Under the pieces are notes generated by a model. It was given only the letters and a program-made list of their open reading frames with translations, made no database searches and was not told the DNA's origin. A program made the position numbers and the translations under genes. A stretch of DNA of 64,000 nt from Rhabdornis inornatus (Eukaryota; Chordata; Aves; Passeriformes; Rhabdornithidae). Positions 34,715-45,053 of this stretch are shown here, one piece after another (the stretch's first letter is position 1; the number at the start of each line of letters is the position of its first letter). The DNA lies in contig VWZS01005960.1 of the NCBI GenBank assembly GCA_013397075.1, positions 432,308-496,307 on the forward strand. The letters run 5' to 3'.

Positions 34715-35488
34715 TGGAGGTGGTGTGATAGTCTCAGCAATTCAATCATCTTTGTCAACCAGTGTCTTCCCCTCTGCTTTTGTCACCTCTGCTCTACAGA
34801 ACAGCTGTGAGATTGTACGAACAGGAACATAAGGTTTTAGCACTATTTCCCCTAATCTCCCTTTATTAGAGCAAATCCCTGTATTCTCAGGGATTAGGGT
34901 CAAGCAAGGTCTCTTGAGGTCTCAGCCATACTGCTGCTGGTCCTGACATTAAGGTGTAGAATGGAGAGTAAAAAGAAATTCTTTGCACCCAAATCAGAGA
35001 TCAGACATTAAATGGCTCAAAGTACCATATGCCAAAACCTCTTTAGAGCCTGATGAACAGTTCCTATGAGTCCTGTCCTAGGGTCAGCCACTGATTAATC
35101 TTGATTATTTCAAGCTTTGTTTATAGAAGCTCCAGTTTTCCTGGAGCAGAAATTTCTCCTCAGCAAAAAGACAATGTAGCAGCACAGACAAACACCAGAG
35201 AAAATAATCTGTGCTCAGCAGCCACACCACAAAAACCTCTGGTTTGTTGGGGTTTTTTTATGTGCTGATAATATAAAATCTTGCTACATTTCAAGTGTGA
35301 GAACCATGTGGGGATGATAGGTATTCCCAAACAGAGGACACATAAGACCAGAGTGTATTTTCCTGAGACAGTCTGCCCTAAATTACATCTTGAGTACTTG
35401 TCTGAGAGCAGATGATGAGATCACAGGAGAAATGAGGAGCAGCTGGATGGGTATTTTCTGTGTGTGTGTGTGGTCATCTGACCATGGA
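34715..35488. other. Unique non-coding stretch
   Basis: No recognised repeat apart from a short TG run at about 35458-35472, just left of the LTR. Confidence 0.45.
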
Positions 35489-36476
35489 TGGACACCAAAG
35501 CTGCATTCTCACTTCCCTTCTCAACTGGACAATGGAGAGGAAATATAACAAAAGGCTCATGGGTTGAGATAAAGACAGGGAGAGATCAGTCACCAGTTAC
35601 TGTCCTGGGCAAAGCAGACTCAGCTTGGGGAAATCAGTTCAATTATGTACCAGTCAAATCAGAGTAGGATAATGAGAAGTAAAGCAAATTCTATAAACAA
35701 TTTCCTCCTCCCCTCCCTCCTTCCTGGGCTCTACATCCTGTTCCTCAGGAGAGTAGGGAGATGGGGAATGGGAGTTATGGTCAGCTCATCACATTGTTTC
35801 TGTTGCTGCTTCCTCCCCAAGGAGGGGAGTCCTTCCCCTGCTCCAGTGTGGGATCCCTGTCTTGGGGGACATGAACTTCTCCAGCATGAGTCCTTCCTAC
35901 TCTGCAGCTCCTCACAAACTGCTCCAGCCTGGTTCTCTTCCATGGGGATCAATCCTTCAGGAACAGCCTGCTCCAGCCTGGATTTCTCCCACAGGGTCAC
36001 AAGTGCTGCCAGCAAACCTACTCCAACCTGGGATCCTCTTTCCACAGGAGTCTGCCCCAGTGTGGGCTTCCCACAAGGTCACAGCATGCTTAGGGTATCC
36101 CCCTGCTCCAGCAAGGGCAGCTCCAGAGGCTGCAGGTGGATCTCTGCATTCCTGTGGGCTGCACCATTGGCTGCAGAGAAATCCCAGCTCTGGTGTCCCT
36201 CCTCACTGCCCTGGCTGTCTGCAGGGATGTTCCTCTCACACCTTCTCACTCCTCTTTTCTCTGGCACAATCACCTCTGCACAACATCATTTTTTACTTCT
36301 TAAAAATGTTATAACAGAGGTGCTGCCACCATTCCTGACCTGCTCAACCTTGGCCAACAGCACATCTGTCTTGGAGCTGCCTGGAACTGGTTATCTTGGA
36401 CATGGGGGAGCTCCCAGCAGCTCCCTAACCCCTAGAGCCCCCCTGCTACCAAAACTGGCCATTCAAACCCCATGCA
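35489..36476 (-). mobile_element. Solo LTR, long avian ERVL-type family
   Basis: About 990 bp matching, from memory, a long avian LTR family. Blocks in plus order: 'ctcatgggttgagataaaga', 'aatcagagtaggataatgag', then an array of diverged units built on 'ctgctccagcctgg', 'tctgcagggatgttcctctc', 'tgttataacagaggtgctgc', 'ccctgctaccaaaactggcc'. The minus strand is the sense strand in that family. The TATA-like segment (near 36295-36306, reading ATTTTTAAGA) and the usual AATAAA position (near 35641) are both degraded. The 285-codon plus-strand frame at 35645-36502 is antisense LTR sequence, not a gene. No internal retroviral sequence is present. Boundaries approximate, no target-site duplication seen. 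Confidence 0.8.
35870..36130. repeat. Diverged tandem units inside the LTR
   Basis: Phrases of the type CTGCTCCAGCCTGG/GTGTGGG followed by a CCATGGG- or CCACAGG-like block recur every 45-60 bases (for example 'actgctccagcctggttctc', 'ctgctccagcctggatttct', 'ctactccaacctgggatcct'). This internal repetition is typical of the LTR family. Confidence 0.65.
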
Positions 36477-36644
36477 GTGTGTGGGCCCCTGGGAGAGAAT
36501 AAATATGACAAAGCCAAACTGTAATCAGCAACTGGAGAATAAAACAGATGTAACTCCATGAGATACAGCCCATGCTTGAAATAAAACACCTGTGCTGAAA
36601 GGGGGCTCTCCATGGAGCAGAAACAGATAAGCCTTGGAATTCTG

Positions 36645-36986
36645 TCATCCAGAGCATTATTTCTCCCTCACTCATGCTAAGAACTAAAGATGGCTTTTGC
36701 TCTTCTCTCTTCTCCACGAGATGTCATCTCCTCTCTCCTGCCAAATACAAACTCTTACTTACCCCTGGCTTCCTGTTCTAAAACATACATACATTTTCAG
36801 TGAAAGAGGGGCAGAAATCCAGAGCCTCCCTCTCCTGAGTGCCCTTATCACTGACATATGGGGTCATGTTTATACATCTTACCTCCCTCTCCTGAAGAAC
36901 ATTTAGGCAGACTGTCAAAAGGACAGCTTCAGCAATGAAGCCCATGCCAGAGTAAGTGGCAATTATGACATGAGGCAGGGTATGGG
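36645..36986. repeat. 342-bp duplicate, copy 1
   Basis: Matches 37362-37703 at all but two adjacent positions (TC here, AT in copy 2, near 36727). It ends at the single N at 36987. Probably two unmerged contig ends, possibly from two haplotypes. Confidence 0.87.
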
Positions 36987-37361
36987 NACTCCAGTCACAC
37001 ACAGTTCAGCTGGGAAGACCATGCCCTCCCCCAGTGCAGTTCCAGCATTAGGCATTCTCAGATATTGATTACCAGATGTTTTCTAACCAGATGTTTCCTC
37101 CTCTCACTCTTAGCTTATCAAACCCTCTAGCACACTTTTGGTGGAGCTGTTCTCCCTTGCGAGACAGGGAAAGGAGTGAGGACTTCTTAAGATAGACCTG
37201 TGATACAGAAGTGTTTATCACATAGTTCTGCAATTTCTCATGCATCTCTGATGAACTCACCTGCCCCATGCTCACTAATCCGTCTCCCTCAGGCTGCTTT
37301 GAACCTGCCAGACCTCTGAGGAGTTTTCTGCAGCTGTCATAGGGAAAAAAAAAAAAAAAAN
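36987..37361. other. 373-bp orphan contig between two single Ns
   Basis: Ns at 36987 and 37361 bracket sequence unrelated to the flanks, ending in an A16 run. Its real location is uncertain. Confidence 0.7.
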
Positions 37362-37703
37362 TCATCCAGAGCATTATTTCTCCCTCACTCATGCTAAGAA
37401 CTAAAGATGGCTTTTGCTCTTCTCTCTTCTCCACGAGATGTCATCATCTCTCTCCTGCCAAATACAAACTCTTACTTACCCCTGGCTTCCTGTTCTAAAA
37501 CATACATACATTTTCAGTGAAAGAGGGGCAGAAATCCAGAGCCTCCCTCTCCTGAGTGCCCTTATCACTGACATATGGGGTCATGTTTATACATCTTACC
37601 TCCCTCTCCTGAAGAACATTTAGGCAGACTGTCAAAAGGACAGCTTCAGCAATGAAGCCCATGCCAGAGTAAGTGGCAATTATGACATGAGGCAGGGTAT
37701 GGG
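37362..37703. repeat. 342-bp duplicate, copy 2
   Basis: Starts directly after the N at 37361; near-identical to 36645-36986. It continues into unique sequence toward the GGAA repeat. Confidence 0.87.
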
Positions 37704-37831
37704 CTTGGAAATTTAGTCTCTCATATGCTTGGTGAATGCCCTAAATTTTAATTTTTCCAAGTGGGAATCTGGGCCTGAAGATGTAGATGAAAGTTAATAT
37801 AGCTCTAAAAAGAGAGGGAGGAAGGACTCCA

Positions 37832-37885
37832 GGAAGGATGGAAGGATGGAAGGATGGAAGGGAGAGAGGGAGGGAGCGAGGAAGG
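37832..37885 (+). repeat. GGAAGGAT microsatellite at a gap edge
   Basis: About 3.5 units of GGAAGGAT followed by GGGA/GAGA-rich purines. The assembly stops inside this tract. Confidence 0.92.
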
Positions 37886-38021
37886 NNNNNNNNNNNNNNN
37901 NNNNNNNNNNNNNNNNNNNNNNNNNNNNNNNNNNNNNNNNNNNNNNNNNNNNNNNNNNNNNNNNNNNNNNNNNNNNNNNNNNNNNNNNNNNNNNNNNNNN
38001 NNNNNNNNNNNNNNNNNNNNN
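37886..38021. other. Assembly gap (136 N)
   Basis: Run of 136 N. The left flank is a purine tandem repeat, and the right flank starts GC-rich ('gcccggcccctgggg') and then A-rich, so the missing part is probably tandem-repeat or GC-rich sequence. Confidence 0.99.
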
Positions 38022-38059
38022 GCCCGGCCCCTGGGGGGTTTTTTGAGGGTTGTAAAAGG

Positions 38060-38083
38060 AAAAAAAAAAAAAAAAAGAAAAAA
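38060..38083 (+). repeat. Poly-A tract
   Basis: A17, one G, then A6 just right of the gap. Could be a simple tract or the tail of something lost in the gap. Confidence 0.85.
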
Positions 38084-38227
38084 TTAAATGGAAAAAATAT
38101 ACTGCTAAAATGTTTTCTCCTTTTGCCTCTCAGTGAAAATTCCCTCAAAGCAGAGGGAGTTTGCTCAAAACAGAGCAGTGGTCATTCACAAAACAATCTG
38201 CTGCCAGAGCTCCAAATAAATACAATT

Positions 38228-38384
38228 TTAAGAGCATTCCATCCCTGTAAGATATTCAAGACCAGGCTGGATGAGAATTGGGACAGCCTGGTCTAGTGGA
38301 AGGTGTCCCTGCCATGGCAGGGCATTGGAACAAGTTGATCTTTAAGGTCCCTCCCAGCTCAAACCATTCTTTGATTCAATGATT
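38228..38384 (+). repeat. CR1 LINE 3'-end fragment
   Basis: Sense CR1: 'aagaccaggctggatgagaa', 'ggaaggtgtccctgccatgg', 'ctttaaggtccctcccagct', terminus 'ttctttgattcaatgattt'. Confidence 0.9.
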
Positions 38385-39235
38385 TGACACATAAGGAGGG
38401 GAAATGACATGTCATCCCCTTCCAGTCCTGGACATACCCAAGGAGTTTGTTCTTAAAACTGAAACATGTTCAGGTCTCTCATTTCTGGGTTTTTTTTCTT
38501 TTCGGCCCCTACTGAGCTCCAAAGACATGAATTCACAAAACTCAAGGAAGTTTATAAACCTAGGTTTTATAGGGTTAGTGATGGAACTAAAAGAAACAAT
38601 TATAATGTAGAAAAATCATTAATATCTGTGGACTCTTTTAAAATTCCACAGAATTTCTAAGCCATATTTCTGGCAAATATTCAAGCAAATGTAGAATATT
38701 TGTTGATAAAATTAAGGATATATGGTGTATTGGCCTCTCTTAGAAACTTTCTGAATGATTTTTGATAAGCTGGCACTCCAGCTCTAATTATCCATTATCT
38801 CCGATTTTTTCCTGTAGATCATTTTGCCAATTGTCTTTTTATGGAAAAGTGACAATTACAAGATAACATTAAAATAAACTATTTTTTCAACTTCAGATCA
38901 CAAAATTAATCCTCATTTTCATTAAGATTTTCTCTTGCATTCCAGGATTGTATTATATCATGTTTGGTTAGACATCACATTGACAGTCAGTAGTGTCAGG
39001 GATGCAATTCCTGAAGGCATTTATTCCTATGAATACTGTGGAATTTTATTGGTAACCTCCATGGAAGAAAGTAGGCAATTCCTCTGAGCAAAACTGTGAA
39101 CAGCTGACAGGTTTGTCATCAGGATTTGGGTCTGTCACAGCACAATGTGTTATTTATTTATAGGTCTTGCTCCTGTCACACTGCCACCATCTTTAAAGAA
39201 AAATTTGCATTGACTAGAGCCAGAGAGGAGATATT
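38385..39235. other. Unique non-coding stretch
   Basis: AT-rich, no recognised repeat or gene. Confidence 0.45.
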
Positions 39236-39330
39236 CACAGAATCACAGAATATCCTGAGTTGGAAAGGACCCGCGTGGGTCATCAAGTCCAGCTCCTGGC
39301 CCTGCACAGGGTACCCCAACAATTTTTGAT
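39236..39330 (-). repeat. CR1 LINE 3'-end remnant
   Basis: Antisense CR1: 'cacagaatcacagaatatcc', 'tgagttggaaaggacccgcg', 'ctcctggccctgcacagggt'. Same type as 21387 and 46355. Confidence 0.92.
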
Positions 39331-40792
39331 AAGGCTGGAAAACTAAATAAAATGTAGAGAGCATTTGAATCCGTGAGGTAATATCTAGACTTTCTGCTCA
39401 GATAAAAACACATCTCCTTTTGCTTTTGAGTGATTTCCACTGTGCTCTACTTTCTGTTCCCCCTACATCAGTCAAAATTACAATCTCTGATTTCCTGGTA
39501 ACCCTTTCAATCCTTTATCTGCTTAAGAGCTTTAATTACATTGCAAAGCTTACATTTTTGTCTCTCCATGTATACTTGACAGAAATAGACACTGAGATAA
39601 TACTGCTTGAGATATGGTGTTAATGTGATAAGTAAAATAATCTTACAAGCAGCTACAAAAGGTAGATAAGGGATGATGTGATTTTAGGGGCTCGTTGAAA
39701 TGTCACAATTTGTCATAACATTATGCATTTGAATAGCATAAGCAATTAGATCCTTAGCTGGTGTGGTATTTTCTGATTTATTCCTTCCACGTTGTCTATG
39801 AAAGAAAGAGCTTTCTGAAGATAATTTAGAATCACACCACTACTTACACCACTGCATTGGGATATTTCTGTGACTGTTTCTGCTTCTAATCAATGAGAAC
39901 TGGCACTTTGAACTTGTGAAAGTCTCTTTGACTGCACAAGAAGAATTCATTTGTAATACTGTAGTGCTCAAGTGCCTTATGGGAATGAGGTAAATCTCAG
40001 CAAGTCATTTCCACTGCAGCCTGAATATCCACATGGGCATAAAACATCAAGCTTACAGCCCTATTGGAATGATATCTTTTCACTGCCATCCTTTTCTTTA
40101 AAGCACCTTTCACCTGGCATTATGTTAGACAAAAGTTGAAAGCAATGCTGATAATTGTGTCAGCGACAGAATTTAACCAAATACTGTTCACCCCCAATAC
40201 AGAATTAAATTCCTATTTTAGACAGACATGTCCACCTTGGATCCATTTATCAAAAGTCTGGGGAGCCAGCTGAAATTTAATCAATGCCACATACTTTCTG
40301 GGCACTGGCTGATGTCCAGAGTGCTAAAATGGCAGTGCAGAATTGGAAAGGCCCAAGCACGTTGTTTTTATGTGCTGGCTGAGATCCAAAATGGTTACAG
40401 TAAGTAGGAGAATAAAACACTGGTAAAAGGCCCTCTACTCCTCACTTGAGGCTAGCAAGTGCAACATTTCAGCTGGGAGTAGGTGATCATTGTAAAACAT
40501 AGGCACATAGAAGGCATAGATGCTTCGTGACCCTGAGCACTCACATGTGGCAGGAGGGAGAGCAAGAGGCATGGACACACTGCCGGTCTCCCAATGGATC
40601 AATGGGACAGTGGCTTGGCTCTCCCCCTTGAACTGTGGCTCTCAGATGAGAGAGGCTGCTGATGGCTTTTCAAGGGTGCTCTGCTGGGTTGCATTCGAAT
40701 TTACAGTCTGGAGGTTTGTGGGGAATGGTGCTTAGAAGGAATATCCCTGCTGTCTGCAGGGTCTGGAAAAAGTTGCCTGCAGCACTAATGCA
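39331..40792. promoter_or_regulatory. Unique stretch, possible conserved non-coding element
   Basis: Repeat-free. The part 39660-40400 has the texture of conserved non-coding DNA: an octamer-like 'attatgcatttgaatagcat', then 'agcaattagatcc', 'gataattgtgtcagcgacag' and 'gaaatttaatcaatgcca'. No coding frame of note. The call rests on motif density alone and needs cross-species alignment. Confidence 0.22.
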
Positions 40793-40850
40793 GAGTTCCT
40801 CAAGACCTTTATTCACAGAACTGTTTAGGATGGGAAAGATCTCCAAGAGC
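40793..40850 (-). repeat. Possible CR1 3'-end remnant
   Basis: 'attcacagaactgtttagga' and 'tgggaaagatctccaagag' resemble an antisense CR1 start of the 'ggttggaaaagatctctaag' type. Short and diverged. Confidence 0.45.
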
Positions 40851-41310
40851 AAGCACAACAATCCATTACCAGCTTTCTTCCTAGTGTAACAGATTTATAA
40901 CAAGGCCATGAACCTCATCTGGCATCTTCAAAACAAATTTTCTGGAATAAAAATAAGTCCCCAGGTGCAGGGCTCCGTTGTGTTTTACAGCTGTGCAGTG
41001 CTGACAATGCACAAAGAAAGGGGTGTGGGTAACCAAGATTGCTTTCCAAAGGTAAGGAAACATGGGCCATTAGGCACATCAAGATCCTTGAGATCCATAT
41101 CCACATCTCAGAGAGGTCATCTCTAACCCCAGCTGAGTGCAGAACTAGCAGAGTTCACACCGATTTTGTAGCTGTTAATTTATTTTTTGTATTTATTTGC
41201 CATTGCAAATTCTTGCCCAAAATCTTAAGAATAAATCTGGCCCAGAGAAATAGAATCAAGATCCCTTGGAAAATGTTAAGAGACTGGAAAACAAGTTTGT
41301 ATTGATTCTC

Positions 41311-41332
41311 AATAAACAAAACAAAACAAAAC
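41311..41332 (+). repeat. (AAAAC)n simple repeat
   Basis: Four units of AAAAC-like sequence. Confidence 0.85.
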
Positions 41333-43484
41333 AGAAAACCCAGGCATTGTTCACGAGACAGGAATTCTAAAATATTCCATTTGGGGAGTTTGATGGCTTG
41401 CTTGCTGCACAGCTTGAAAGCTTTCAAGCATTTCTGCTTTCTCAATGTAGGAAAAAAGCTGCAATAGCTTAAATTAAAAAAGCAAAAGCAAAAAGCACCC
41501 TTTCAGGTTCCATTGTGAACCCAGAAACTTTGTGTTCTTGATCATCACCTTTTTTCTACCTTCACACTTGTGCTCTGCTCCTTTACTGGCAGCACCGAAG
41601 TTCTGGCTTTTCTTTAATGGAAGTGAGAAAAATGGACCAGAATCTTCAAGGTAGTCTTCTGGGGAGATACTGCTTGGATTTTCCAAAGAGAAAACAATAT
41701 TCTTGTTAAATAGTCATTTTCCCACACAGCATCATACAGTTGTTCAAAGACAGAGTTTTTTCATCAGGAAAATAACTCTCCAATAAAGTCTGCTTCATCC
41801 CGAACAGTCTAGACAAGGGCTGCAATTAGCTTCTGGCCATTAGATGATTTACAGACAATTCCCCCCCAAAACCTGACATGTAGAACTCAAACTCTTCAGA
41901 TTTACTTAATACAGATGTTTTAAAGATGAGCAAATGTAAATATCTCTGAGAACTGTGTGAACACTAGCAATACTTTTGTATCTTGGTTTCAAAAGCTGCA
42001 ATTCAATCGTATGTACACAAGAATCTGGTGCAACTTGAGACACTTGAGGATACCAAAGATATTCACCTGAGCTGGATAGAAATGACACAGGGCTCATGGA
42101 AAACCTTCTGAAGCCGTAGATCCAGACAAAAAAAGGATTTCACAGAACAGCTCAGAATATGTTACATGCTGATATTTAGACAGCTGAGTAACACCCCAAA
42201 CCTGCATTCTAAATAGATGTTTTAAGGTTTGATTTTTCAAGTGTCTTGGCCACATGTGTATAGATCTTGCCTGCCCCAAAAAAACAAACTAAAAGTAATT
42301 CCAGCTCATGGACTTAGAATCAAGAAGAATTTTTGTAAAGACAATCTCTTGTGTAAATGGCTGCCTTTAACATTCAAGGACATCAGTGCAATGTTGGTAC
42401 CTGTAGAGGCTTTGCAGAAGAGCAGTTTCATGGAGCAGTTTCTTAACGTGCTGCAGAGGGGAGTTGTACTCACATTTGTGAGTGTGGGAAGGAGATCCCA
42501 CTCTCTTTTGGCAGTGTTGAAAGGAATAAAGGCTTGCTTTTGTTCCCAAAGAAAGGACATCTCTCTGGTTGCACACATGATACAGCAGTGCTGAGCTAAG
42601 GGAAAGGATTGAATCCTCAAGGATCACTTTTCAGAACAAACTTTTACTGTCCCTCAGTTTTACTAATAGAATTTCTTCTGTTAATGTTGCTGAAGAGGAC
42701 AGGCTCTGACAGCTGTGTATCAATCATTTGGCAAATTTCATACCCTTACCTCTCACTAAAATAAAGGTAGGAAGAGCAAATAAAGATCTGGATTTATAAA
42801 AGCAGCACTCAGACTGAATTGTAAAAACTGATTTGGAATTCTTACAGGGTTTTACACTATTATAAAATTAGATTTTGCTGAAGACTGCAAAATATTTGAT
42901 TTTTTCTCCATCTGAATAACCATTTTTACAGAAGAAAATAAGATAAAGAATATTTTATCTTTCTGGGAAAAATACAATGAGATAGAGACTTAATAACACA
43001 CAGAGATAACAATGTACAGATATCAATGTACAGACCACCTAAAAAAGAACAATAGGTAAAGAGGAGGTGTTGTGAGACTACAAGAGATTCCTGCATTTCA
43101 CTGGAATGTTGGGAAAGTAGTTCTTCAGAAACATGCAGTGTCCTGGGGCAAGAGCTGCTTGTGATACATCTGTGATGACAGCAGTTCCTTAGAGACCCAG
43201 ATTAGAGGGAAATGTTCCAGCATGCAGAGACTTTAAGGCTCTAACACCACAAAAAGGACGGCAATGGCTCAACAGAGCAGAAATCTTAAGGGGAGAGGTA
43301 GTTGGGGTTGAAGACGTTCAGGGAACTGCCCAAGAGGTGGTGGAGGGAGAGCACATTTACCTTATCAGATGGTACAAACCCATTGCAGGGAGCTGGAAGG
43401 GCCATCTCCACCCACACCCCCTCCCTCACAGGCACAGGGCAGCACCGCCACTGCCACTTTTCTCAGCCTTGGTTTACTTCTCAC

Positions 43485-43615
43485 GGCCTCTGGAAACAAA
43501 ATTTCTTCCCACTGCTTGTCTGACAGCTCATGGTCATCTTCCATCCGTCTGATGCTGCTGTGGGAAAAGGCAGATTCTCTGTTGCTCTGCAAACTTTTCA
43601 ACACCATCTTCCTGT
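43485..43615 (-). CDS. Candidate internal exon, charged, unidentified
   Basis: A 131-bp minus-strand segment has an acceptor 'gttttacctctgaatcag' and a donor GCC|GTGAGA. Read in phase it gives 43 residues starting RKMVLKSLQSNRESAFSHSS, then IRRMEDDHELSDKQWEEILF and PEA. The mix of acidic and basic residues looks like real protein more than most chance frames here. However, both plus-strand frames over the same bases are also open for 70-100 codons, so low stop density is a property of the region. I do not recognise the family, and no second exon could be joined to it. Confidence 0.22.
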
Positions 43616-43716
43616 CTGATTCAGAGGTAAAACAGAGCCTTAAACACAAAACAGATCCTTTTAAAATTGCTGCATTCTAAGTCTCCCATCTTTTCTTCTT
43701 TACTATTTGGAGAGTC

Positions 43717-44092
43717 ACTCATGAGGAGGGGCTGAGGGAGCTGGGAAAGGGGCTCAACCTGGAGAAAAGGAGGCTCAGGGGGAACCTTCTGGCTCTGCAC
43801 AACTCCCTGACAGGAGGGGACAGCTGGGGGGGTCAGGCTCTGTTCCCAGGGGACAAGGGACAGGGCAAATGGAAATGTCCTCAAGCTGTGCCAGGGGAGG
43901 TTCAGGAAGAATTTCTTCACTGAAGGAGTTGTGAAGCATTGGAAGGGGCTGCTCTGGGATGTGGTTAAGTCACCACCTCTGGAGGTTGTTCAGGAAACGA
44001 CTGGATGTGGCACTCAGTGCTCTGGTGTAGTTGACGGTGATGTTTGGACTCGATGACCTTGGAGGTCTTTTCCAGCCTTAAGGATTCTGTGG
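43717..44092 (+). repeat. CR1 LINE fragment, 3' end
   Basis: Sense CR1: 'catgaggaggggctgaggga', 'ggctcaacctggagaaaagg', 'aactccctgacaggagggga', 'gatgtggcactcagtgctct', terminus 'aggattctgtgg'. Same subfamily as 3212. Confidence 0.93.
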
Positions 44093-44630
44093 AGCTCATG
44101 CCTTTGCTGAAAGAAGTTCCCTTCCTTCATTATGGCAGCTTTGATGTGTCACCAGGTGTGTGTGGATACACTGACACCTTGCTCATGTCACATCCCTTCC
44201 TGTCACCTTCCTACCCAAATAAAACTGAGAGGAACAGGCTGGCAGTGGTTGCACTCCAGCCTGAGTTGACCCAGGATGCTGAAGCATGAGGATCCATGAA
44301 AAGGACAAGGAGATGTTTTCTGCTTCTTAGATTATCATGCCTGGAGAACATGTGGACTGTTCTCCAGATGGGAAGATGGGCACTGCATTGAAAAAGAGAC
44401 TTTAGACATTGAGCTTTCTGTGTTTGATATTCATCACCTAATTTATACTGAAAATGAATCTGAGAGAAGGAAATCTTGCTCAGCTTTTAGCAGAATTCAT
44501 CCCCTTTAGAAAAAGCGTGAGCTCACATAATATGTACCTCTAAAGGTCAGCAGAAAGGAAGACAAAATTTGATATGGCATTCTTGAGCTTTTAGACTGAA
44601 ATAGAAAGGGGAAGAATAGAAAAGAATCCT

Positions 44631-44675
44631 GTATCATCACATCTTGTATCATCACATCTAGTATCATCGCACCTA
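44631..44675 (+). repeat. 15-bp minisatellite, three units
   Basis: Units GTATCATCACATCTT, GTATCATCACATCTA and GTATCATCGCACCTA follow one another; a fourth degraded unit (GTCTCCTCC...) may follow. Confidence 0.93.
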
Positions 44676-44997
44676 GTCTCCTCCAGTTTGTGTCTTTGTA
44701 CTTCATGAGGGAGGAAACACAGAAAAAATACATGTACACAGGCCCAATATTTTCAGCGGCCCTTCTGAAATAGTAAGTCCTTTCTTTGAGGGTAAAGGTT
44801 TGCTAAATATCCAAGAGAAAAATAAGTCAGGCTTTGATTCATTCTGGTCTTGACATTTACATAACTTTGTTTCTTCTTCCTGACTTGGTGTTTATAAGAG
44901 ACCACCCGTGAAATCTGAGAATGTTGCAAAGATCACCTAGGCTCTTCTAAAAGCATCATCCCAGAGGGTGTGAGGTGGTGTAAGATGATTCTGAAAT

Positions 44998-45053
44998 ATC
45001 AGTAGCCAAAGAGATTTTCAGTCTTATCAGTAGCCAAAGGGAGTTTAAGTCTA
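44998..45053 (+). repeat. 28-bp tandem duplication, two units
   Basis: Units at 44998-45025 and 45026-45053 both begin ATCAGTAGCCAAAG and end in AGTCT plus one base; a handful of differences between them. Confidence 0.9.

Larger units (their letters stand above)
40851..43716. other. Unique non-coding stretch
   Basis: No recognised interspersed repeat. Holds an AAAAC simple repeat (41311-41332) and one weak minus-strand exon candidate (43485-43615). A plus-strand segment ending at a good donor (CCAAAG|GTAAGG, about 41051) is open back to about 40964, but its acceptor is poor. Confidence 0.42.

Noticed and set aside
35645..36502. Open frame of 285 codons on the plus strand
   Set aside because: It lies antisense within the solo LTR and its Ser/Pro-rich translation comes from the tandem LTR units.
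37741..38296. Frames crossing the N run
   Set aside because: The N gap makes them artificially open; the sequenced parts are simple repeats.
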